Assembly: GCA_030377945.1 (NCBI GenBank)
Contig: JAUCGD010000153.1
Coordinates: 1 to 7,463 of the forward strand
Direction of reading: 5' to 3'
Source of the DNA: Desulfobacterales bacterium HSG17
GTDB taxonomy: Bacteria; Desulfobacterota; Desulfobacteria; Desulfobacterales; Desulfococcaceae
DNA length: 7,463 nucleotides
In this document: in pieces, positions 1-5,584 of the stretch
How the letters are laid out: each line of letters opens with the position of its first letter
Position numbering within the stretch: position 1 is the first letter of the stretch
Notes under the pieces: model-generated
Seen by the model: the letters and a program-made list of their open reading frames with translations, nothing else
The model's database searches: none
What the model was told of the DNA's origin: nothing
Translations under genes and position numbers: made by a program

Positions 1-2
1 AA

Positions 3-95
3 AGAGAGATCCTTCCAACTGGATTTTGCATGCCTGACAAGAATGATATTTTTCATATTGAATATACACCTTTGAGGATTTTAAAAAGGATATAA
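3..95 (+). CDS. C-terminal end of an unidentified upstream gene (partial)
   Basis: The third forward frame is open from the window edge to a TAA at 93-95 and gives about 30 residues, ending in EYTPLRILKRI. The other two forward frames stop earlier (tga at 35-37 and 73-75). The mix of charged and hydrophobic residues looks like the end of a soluble protein, but the fragment is too short to name a family. The start lies outside the window. It could be an open frame by chance; the bases upstream would settle it. Confidence 0.35.
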   Translation, partial: REILPTGFCMPDKNDIFHIEYTPLRILKRI

Positions 96-101
96 TATAA
101 A
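72..101 (+). promoter_or_regulatory. putative sigma70-type promoter for nhaB
   Basis: TTGAGG (72-77) and TATAAA (96-101) are separated by 18 bases, and transcription would start near 108. An overlapping TATAAT lies at 91-96 but has no well-spaced -35 element. The site overlaps the end of the probable upstream gene. The region is very AT-rich, so chance matches are likely. Confidence 0.35.
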
Positions 102-110
102 TATATTTAA

Positions 111-155
111 GTAGTGGGTGTCTGAAAAAGCTGGCGGTTTTTAGTCAACAACTAC
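111..155 (+). promoter_or_regulatory. structured leader hairpin just upstream of the nhaB ribosome-binding site
   Basis: GTAGT (111-115) pairs with ACTAC (151-155). Inside it, CTGAAAA (122-128) pairs with TTTTTAG (138-144), with one G-U pair and a 9-base G-rich loop AGCTGGCGG (129-137). Between the two helices, further pairs such as T119-A147 and G120-C146 are possible across internal loops. The outer stem ends at 155, one base before the Shine-Dalgarno TAGGAG (157-162), so folding could affect nhaB translation. It could be a cis-regulatory RNA, perhaps ion-responsive given the gene it precedes, or a weak terminator of the upstream gene. I cannot match it to a known RNA family from memory. 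Confidence 0.4.
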
Positions 156-168
156 GTAGGAGTTCAAA

Positions 169-1701
169 ATGCATGGATTTGCAAATAATTTTCTGGGAAA
201 CGCTCCTGACTGGTACAAAAAAGTATTAATAGGTTTTCTGATCTTAAATCCCATTCTCATGTTTACTGTGGGAACTTTTGTTACTGGATGGATAATCATT
301 ATTGAATTTATTTTTACCCTTGCCATGGCACTTAAATGTTACCCTTTGCCAGCATCCGGCTTGATAGCCATTGAATGTGTTGTCATGGGCATGACATCGC
401 CTGAGTCAGTTTATCATGAAACAGTTGCAAATTTTCCTGTAATCATGCTGCTGATGTTCATGGTGGCAGGAATCTATTTTATGCAGGAACTGCTGCTGTT
501 TATCTTCTCCAAACTTCTTGTATCAGTAAGGTCCAAAGTTGCTCTTTCATTGATCTTCTGTTTTATGGGTGCTTTTTTATCAGCTTTTCTTGATGCATTG
601 ACTGTTACTGCTGTTTTGATTACTGTGGCCGTGGGATTTTATGGTATCTACCATAAATTTGTTTCAACCCATAAAACTCATAGAATTGCAGATGATGGAG
701 GGATTGAAGACAATAAGTATAAAGAGGATCTTGAACGATTCAGGACTTTTTTAAGAAATTTGTTGATGCACGGCGCAGTCGGAACCGCTCTTGGTGGTGC
801 AACAACTCTTGTAGGAGAACCTCAGAACTTGATTATTGGTGCTAAACTTCATTGGCATTTTGCCGAGTTTTTTCTTCAGTGTGCTCCTGTGTCAGTTCCT
901 GTATTGATTGTAGGTCTGTCAACATGTGTACTTTTGGAAACCTCTAAAAAATTTGGATATGGGGCACAAATACCAGAATCTGTCCGCACTATTTTAAAAG
1001 ATCATGTGGATAAAGAAAATGCACAAAGAAGTGAGAATGCAAAAAAAAGGTTAATAGTTCAGGCTGTTGTGGGACTTGTCTTGATTCTATCTCTGGCATT
1101 ACATCTTGCAGAAGTCGGCGTTATAGGTTTGATGGTTATTGTTCTTTTAACAGCTTTCAACGGTATTGTTGAAGAACATCAGATTGGTCATGCATTTGAA
1201 GAAGCTTTGCCTTTTACTGCACTTCTTGTTGTATTCTTTTCCATTGTTGCCGTTATCCATGATCAGCATTTGTTTAAACCTGTTATTAACTATGTTTTAA
1301 GCCTGCAAGGAAGCACACAGCTTTCAGCATATTATATCGCCAATGGAGTGCTTTCAGCCATCAGTGATAATGTGTTTGTTGCTACAGTATATATTAATGA
1401 AACAGCATCTCATTTTAAAGATATCATTCCTTTTCTAGGGCAACATGGAGCTGATTTGCACCCCACATCAGAACAGCTTTCACATATTGAGCAATACGGC
1501 AAGCTTGCTGTGGCTATAAACATGGGAACCAATATCCCTTCAGTTGCTACTCCTAACGGGCAGGCTGCTTTTTTATTTCTTTTAACTTCTGCAATCGCAC
1601 CTTTAATCAGGCTCTCTTATATGGAGATGGTTAAACTTGCTCTCCCCTATACCATTACTATGAGTATTACAGGCCTCCTGGCTGTTATGTATTTGTTATA
1701 A
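169..1701 (+). CDS. nhaB: Na+/H+ antiporter NhaB
   Basis: This is a cytoplasmic-membrane secondary transporter that exports Na+ in exchange for protons, serving sodium and pH homeostasis. The 510 residues are close to the roughly 513 of E. coli NhaB and match it nearly end to end: DWYK near the N-terminus, [24 protein letters not shown] with the conserved membrane Asp at residue 142 (equivalent to Asp147 in E. coli), GTALGG followed by [15 protein letters not shown] with Asp400, and [12 protein letters not shown] at 453-464. Many hydrophobic segments fit a polytopic protein. The ATG at 169 has a good Shine-Dalgarno, TAGGAG, six bases upstream. Compared with the E. coli protein as I remember it, the loop after YINE (about residues 412-446) is some 17 residues longer and the C-terminal tail is shorter. 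The gene stands alone between its own leader and a strong terminator. Confidence 0.97.
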   Translation: MHGFANNFLGNAPDWYKKVLIGFLILNPILMFTVGTFVTGWIIIIEFIFTLAMALKCYPLPASGLIAIECVVMGMTSPESVYHETVANFPVIMLLMFMVAGIYFMQELLLFIFSKLLVSVRSKVALSLIFCFMGAFLSAFLDALTVTAVLITVAVGFYGIYHKFVSTHKTHRIADDGGIEDNKYKEDLERFRTFLRNLLMHGAVGTALGGATTLVGEPQNLIIGAKLHWHFAEFFLQCAPVSVPVLIVGLSTCVLLETSKKFGYGAQIPESVRTILKDHVDKENAQRSENAKKRLIVQAVVGLVLILSLALHLAEVGVIGLMVIVLLTAFNGIVEEHQIGHAFEEALPFTALLVVFFSIVAVIHDQHLFKPVINYVLSLQGSTQLSAYYIANGVLSAISDNVFVATVYINETASHFKDIIPFLGQHGADLHPTSEQLSHIEQYGKLAVAINMGTNIPSVATPNGQAAFLFLLTSAIAPLIRLSYMEMVKLALPYTITMSITGLLAVMYLL

Positions 1702-1724
1702 AATCAATATTTATAAAATTTATT

Positions 1725-1753
1725 AAAAAAGCTCGCATTATGCGAGCTTTTTT
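1725..1753 (+). terminator. intrinsic terminator after nhaB, potentially bidirectional
   Basis: GCTCGCA (1731-1737) and TGCGAGC (1741-1747) form a perfect 7-bp stem with a TTA loop. Six A residues precede the stem (1725-1730) and six T residues follow it (1748-1753), so the stem can extend to 13 bp and the site could work on either strand. It lies 23 bases after the nhaB stop codon and separates nhaB from the downstream three-gene unit. Confidence 0.92.
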
Positions 1754-1765
1754 AGTTTTTTAGCA

Positions 1766-1825
1766 ACCTGTCTGAATATTTTTCATGAAATATTCTGTCG
1801 AATAATTCAATTTCTTACCTGTCTG
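1766..1825 (+). repeat. direct repeat ACCTGTCTG, two copies upstream of the Slam-like gene
   Basis: ACCTGTCTG occurs exactly at 1766-1774 and 1817-1825, 51 bases apart, which is close to five helical turns. The core CTGTC also occurs at 1795-1799 and 1823-1827. The copies lie upstream of the putative promoter at 1844-1872, so they could be binding sites for a regulator. The motif is short and no regulator is identifiable. Confidence 0.3.
1774..1795. promoter_or_regulatory. 22-bp palindrome, candidate operator
   Basis: GAATATTT (1774-1781) and AAATATTC (1788-1795) are perfect inverted 8-mers around a 6-base centre. An overlapping perfect palindrome, TTTCATGAAA, occupies 1781-1790. The size and symmetry suit a dimeric regulator. 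The centre is about 95 bases upstream of the predicted transcription start, a position typical of activators. It resembles neither the CRP nor the Fur consensus closely. There is no T-run after it, which argues against a terminator. Confidence 0.4.
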
Positions 1826-1843
1826 TCAAGTTGAATCTTCTTT

Positions 1844-1872
1844 CTGACAATTTATTTGTTTTGAACTACAAT
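1844..1872 (+). promoter_or_regulatory. sigma70-type promoter for the Slam-like / FecR / cyclase unit
   Basis: CTGACA (1844-1849, five of six consensus bases) and TACAAT (1867-1872, five of six) are separated by exactly 17 bases. Transcription would begin near 1878-1880. The -10 box overlaps the first possible ATG (1871), so that codon would not be in the transcript; this is the main reason to place the gene start at 1892. Confidence 0.6.
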
Positions 1873-1891
1873 GTATAGTACTGTGGTTTTT

Positions 1892-3226
1892 ATGAAAAGC
1901 AAAATATCTCTTTTTGTAGCAATACTCTTTTGTTTTTATTGCAGCTTAGTGACAAAAGAGTCATGTTCCAGTACTGATGAAGATAATCTGCGTATTGGAA
2001 TTGAGCTTTTTGAATCTGGTCAGTTTCAACACTCCTATATAAAACTGTTAGAAGCCTTTGATAACAATCCTGGAAATACTAAGTTAAATTTTTATCTTGG
2101 CAGAGCTGCCTTTGAGATTGGGAATTATGAAATGGCAGTCATGTCCTTTGAAAGGATTTTAATCACATCCCCAGATGAACATAGAGTAAAGTTAGAAATT
2201 GCCAGAGCATTTCAACGGTTGGGAGCAAATGATATCGCCCGCCAGTATTGCACTGAGGTTCTCTCTGCAGAACCACCTGAAGCAGTAAAAAAGAATATTA
2301 AAAAATTTTTGATTTATATTGATAAAACAGAACAAAAGCACTTTTTGAATGGCCAGTTTATTGTGGGAGTTGACTGGAATAATAATATTTGGGCTTCCCC
2401 ATCTGTCAAGGTCATAGAAACTGTTATTGGAGATGTAAACTTAACAGGGGCTTCATCAAGTAAAACTCAAGACTGGATCTATAACAGTACTCTGTGGGTT
2501 GATCATACATATCCCTTTCACTATTCAAACTATTTCTGGAAAACCCATGGCACTTTTTATAAAGCAATTTATGATGAAACCACCGCGCTTAATATTCGCT
2601 ATCTTGGTGGAGACACAGGTCCCGCATTTAGATCTGGCAACAATACCTTTGGTTTCAGATTATTATTAAATCAGATTGAACTTGGGAACACTGAATATCT
2701 TAAGGGTGTTGGCGTGAAAGCCAAATGGGATCGAATCATTAGCCCAAATCTTGTTACCAATGCTGCTTTAAAATATGAAACAAAAGATTTTCCCGGCAAT
2801 TCTGATATGGATTCAGAGAACAAATCTCTATTACTGGGCCTGCATTTTTTATTAGGGAAAAGTATGTGTCATTTTGGTCTCAAGTCAGAAAAGGAGAATG
2901 CTTTTGACGATGAGTTCAGTTATACTCGATATGGCTCAAATTTATCCCTTACTTACAATTTACCATTTCACTTTACAGGTTCGTCCAGTTATAACTATCA
3001 ATATTCACATTATGATAAAGCAGCAGCTCTTTTCACAAAAAAACGTCAGGACCATCTGCATTCAGCTGGATTGAGTCTGGAAAAAAAAATGTGGACATCT
3101 TTATTAAACCCAGACCATAGTGTCTCCTGTAGATTAACGTATCAGCATACATGGTCTTATTCCAATATTGAGCTCTATGAATATACGAAAGATTTTATTC
3201 AGTTGTTTTTCATTTATAATTTTTAG
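1892..3226 (+). CDS. Slam-like (DUF560-type) outer-membrane TPR/beta-barrel translocon
   Basis: This probably moves its neighbour's product across the outer membrane. From ATG 1892 it is 444 residues, slightly shorter than Neisseria Slam proteins (roughly 490). A Sec signal (MKSKISLFVAILF onward, about 1-25) is followed by three TPR-like helical repeats at about 32-62, 63-96 and 97-130 (for example FYLGRAAFEIGNYEMAVMSF). From about 150 on, alternating aromatic strands rich in Tyr, Trp and Asn begin with GQFIVGVDWNNNIW, and the protein ends in a terminal Phe (FFIYNF), as BAM-assembled barrels do. TPRs followed by a barrel of about 295 residues is the Slam layout. ATG 1871 would add seven residues but overlaps a good -10 box and lacks a Shine-Dalgarno. 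ATG 1892 gives a standard signal peptide, though only a weak GTGG precedes it. Membership of the family is inferred from architecture and from the TbpB-like neighbour; another TPR-porin remains possible. Confidence 0.85.
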   Translation: MKSKISLFVAILFCFYCSLVTKESCSSTDEDNLRIGIELFESGQFQHSYIKLLEAFDNNPGNTKLNFYLGRAAFEIGNYEMAVMSFERILITSPDEHRVKLEIARAFQRLGANDIARQYCTEVLSAEPPEAVKKNIKKFLIYIDKTEQKHFLNGQFIVGVDWNNNIWASPSVKVIETVIGDVNLTGASSSKTQDWIYNSTLWVDHTYPFHYSNYFWKTHGTFYKAIYDETTALNIRYLGGDTGPAFRSGNNTFGFRLLLNQIELGNTEYLKGVGVKAKWDRIISPNLVTNAALKYETKDFPGNSDMDSENKSLLLGLHFLLGKSMCHFGLKSEKENAFDDEFSYTRYGSNLSLTYNLPFHFTGSSSYNYQYSHYDKAAALFTKKRQDHLHSAGLSLEKKMWTSLLNPDHSVSCRLTYQHTWSYSNIELYEYTKDFIQLFFIYNF

Positions 3227-3238
3227 AAAAGGTGTGAA

Positions 3239-5545
3239 ATGAAATTAATTCAAATATTATTCCAGTTACCTGTAATAATCTGTTTTGGATTTGTTTTATT
3301 CATATTACCTCCGGCTTTTGCTATTCAAACAGAACCCGTGGGAAAAGTGGTTGCTATCCGCAACAACGTGACAGCTACAGGGTCTGATTCTATTTGTAGA
3401 AAACTTGTTTTAAAATCATCTGTTTTTTTACAGGATACGATTAAAACAAATCAGGGACGGGTTCAGATGATGTTCAAAGATAAGACCATTATCACTCTTG
3501 GCCGCAACTCTGAAATGAAAATTACTAAGTATTTATGGGAGCCTGACAATTCTGACTCAACCATGGTAACTGAAATTAATGAAGGCAGTTTCAGAATTAT
3601 GGGAGGTGCCATAACCCGTATTGCACCAGACAATTTTAAGACCAATACTCCATCTGGAACAATAGGTATCCGTGGTTCCATGTATGCCGGCTTACTCAAG
3701 GGGACTATGTTATCTGTTGTCTTTCAAGGAGGGAAAGGTGTTTATGTTAGAAATAAAGCCGGGATGGTTAATATTACACGTCCAGGATTTGCCACCAAGG
3801 TAAAAAGTTTAGCCGATCCACCAGAAATGCCGGCTAAACTTACTCAGGAAGATTTAATCAAGCTTGAAAATACTCTTGCATTAGCACCAGAGGAAGAATC
3901 CATAAAAATACTTACCAGCTCTGAGGCTATTGAGCCTTCTCCTTTAGAACCGGGCGTCACTGAAAATAAATCTCAGCCGGATAGTGTGATTGAGGCAACA
4001 GAGCCGACAGGCGATCAATCCGGCAATCAAACTGTAGCAACTGATACTTTCGAGCCTGATGCTTTAAGCACTGATCCTGTGCCAGCTGAACCTCTGCCAG
4101 CTGATCCTGTTTTACTTGATGTCTCTGGTCCTGATTTTTTATCAGATACCTCATCTGTTATAAATGATGCTGTTGTAACTTCGGTTCAAACAGACCTAAG
4201 CTCAACAATATCCCCGACCGGTACCCAGCAGACTATTCTTTTTATGTTGCTTGAGCTTGGTTTCACTGGAACAGAATCAACCAGTATTCCATCTACCGGG
4301 ATATGGTCTTATTCAGGAAAAATGAACAATACCATAGTAAATGAAACTCCAGAGAATATGAAATTTATTGTAAACTGGGATAACCAGCGGATTATGGCAC
4401 TTGAAGATTTTTCTACTGATCACAATCATATCAACAGCGGATTTGCTTTTGGAGATGTCAATGCATCAGGCAGCATTTCAAATCTGACAATTTTAGGGTC
4501 GGACAGTCATTCTGATGCTGGAGCTGTAATGGCTTTAACTGGCTCTGAAACATTCGGCAGTTTTTATGGCACAGGTCAGGAAGGACTTGGTCTGGCCATG
4601 GAGGGATATGACTATAATATTCAAAATCAGACTGACAGCACATTCTGGTCTGATATTGCAGCCGCAACGGTAAATAATAAAACAACGAATCCCTATTCTG
4701 GAACTGAAACCTGGAACGGGTTTTATGTTGGTATTGCAGAGAATATGGCTTCTCCCAATACAAACAGGCGTGCTTTTTTAAATAATAGTTCAAGTGAATA
4801 TACTTTATCCATAAATAAAGACACTGGTATATTTTCAGGCACGATGTCTGCTGGGATTGATTTTTATGATGCTGAAAGCGACAGCCGGATAGACGGGTTA
4901 ACTGTAGGAGGGGGTAGCACAACTTCAGCATATATTACAGATCAACTTTTTGCAGCTTCCCTTAGTGGTGCAAATGTTATTACCATCGACTCTTCTTCCA
5001 CAGGAGGGCTTAAAACATATGGTAATTTCATGGTAACCTCTAACAAAACAGCACTCTCAAATCATACAACCTGGGGATACTGGGAAGTGGCATATACTGA
5101 GCCAGGTGGCACAGAAGATTATCATATTCATGTTCCTGGATCCAGATGGATTGCAGGAAAACAGACTCTTTCCACTGTTATCAGTAACTTGATATCCACC
5201 AGTTTCAGTGGAACCTATACCGGTGGTGCACAGGGAGTCATGTTTGACAACTCAAGCCAGATGATGGAGATGTCAAATGGAACAACCAATCTGACTATTG
5301 ATTTTGCATCGACTGCATCTCAACCTGTATCAGGGAGCATATCCTTTGATCAAATTACACTTCCTGTGACAAGTACAACCGGAGATCTCACTTCGTCAGG
5401 GTTTCAGGCAACGATTTCCAGTGCAACACAAAGTAATGTTAATGGGACTTTTTATGGAACTGGAGCTGAAGGAGTAGGAGGTAATTTTGCAGCTGCAATG
5501 GCTGATGGCAAGCAGTACCATGGTATATTTGCAGGAGATCGTTAA
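3239..5545 (+). CDS. Secreted FecR-domain protein with C-terminal TbpB-like beta-barrel repeats (probable Slam-type cargo)
   Basis: No named homologue is recognised for this 768-residue exported protein. Residues 1-28 are a Sec signal ending PPAFA, with cleavage after Ala28 and no lipobox. Residues 34-150 are a FecR domain: VGKVVAIRNNVTATG, FKDKTIITLGRNSE, EGSFRIMGG, and the hallmark TPSGTIGIRGS at 137-147. Residues 190-330 are a Pro/Glu/Asp-rich linker. The rest is Gly/Ser/Thr/Asn-rich beta structure. Two segments carry the TbpB-barrel signature: about 354-465, with GSFYGTGQEGLG at 440-451, and 656-768, with GTFYGTGAEGVGGNF at 736-750 and IFAGDR at the end. Between them lies an aromatic section with GYWE (613-616), HIH (629-631) and WIAG (637-640). 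The start has AAAAGG six bases upstream and lies 12 bases after the preceding stop, so the two genes are cotranscribed. A binding role for iron, haem or protein is possible but not shown. Confidence 0.93.
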   Translation: MKLIQILFQLPVIICFGFVLFILPPAFAIQTEPVGKVVAIRNNVTATGSDSICRKLVLKSSVFLQDTIKTNQGRVQMMFKDKTIITLGRNSEMKITKYLWEPDNSDSTMVTEINEGSFRIMGGAITRIAPDNFKTNTPSGTIGIRGSMYAGLLKGTMLSVVFQGGKGVYVRNKAGMVNITRPGFATKVKSLADPPEMPAKLTQEDLIKLENTLALAPEEESIKILTSSEAIEPSPLEPGVTENKSQPDSVIEATEPTGDQSGNQTVATDTFEPDALSTDPVPAEPLPADPVLLDVSGPDFLSDTSSVINDAVVTSVQTDLSSTISPTGTQQTILFMLLELGFTGTESTSIPSTGIWSYSGKMNNTIVNETPENMKFIVNWDNQRIMALEDFSTDHNHINSGFAFGDVNASGSISNLTILGSDSHSDAGAVMALTGSETFGSFYGTGQEGLGLAMEGYDYNIQNQTDSTFWSDIAAATVNNKTTNPYSGTETWNGFYVGIAENMASPNTNRRAFLNNSSSEYTLSINKDTGIFSGTMSAGIDFYDAESDSRIDGLTVGGGSTTSAYITDQLFAASLSGANVITIDSSSTGGLKTYGNFMVTSNKTALSNHTTWGYWEVAYTEPGGTEDYHIHVPGSRWIAGKQTLSTVISNLISTSFSGTYTGGAQGVMFDNSSQMMEMSNGTTNLTIDFASTASQPVSGSISFDQITLPVTSTTGDLTSSGFQATISSATQSNVNGTFYGTGAEGVGGNFAAAMADGKQYHGIFAGDR
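4071..4110 (+). repeat. short tandem repeat in the Pro/acidic linker of the FecR-domain gene
   Basis: GCCAGCTGA occurs at 4081-4089 and 4096-4104, a 15-bp (five-codon) period. CTGATCCTGT flanks it at 4071-4080 and 4101-4110. It encodes DPVPAEPLPADPV, a Pro/Ala/acidic spacer. Repeats in frame like this usually change linker length without harming the folded domains. Confidence 0.5.
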
Positions 5546-5584
5546 GTTTGACTTATTTTTTGATTAACACCTTTGGATAATTAT

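Noticed and set aside
1774..1795. Palindrome read as a second terminator after nhaB
   Set aside because: The stem is purely AT-rich apart from its ends and no T-run follows, while a strong terminator already lies just upstream.
1892..1980. Lipoprotein signal in the Slam-like protein (several cysteines near the N-terminus)
   Set aside because: The residues before each Cys (LF-C, FY-C, ES-C) do not fit the lipobox pattern, and a barrel protein needs no lipid anchor.
2874..3074. 66-codon forward open frame inside the Slam-like gene
   Set aside because: It overlaps barrel-coding sequence in another frame and has no start signal or motif.
4458..4931. 157-codon open frame on the minus strand inside the FecR-domain gene
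   Set aside because: It is antisense to a gene with clear domains, its product is Gln/Leu/Tyr/His-rich without recognisable motifs, and no promoter or ribosome-binding site precedes it.
5548..5581. Possible internal promoter TTGACT ... GATAAT between the FecR and cyclase genes
   Set aside because: The spacer would be 22 bases, too long for a sigma70 promoter, and no better -10 exists at 16-18 bases. Cotranscription from the upstream promoter is simpler.
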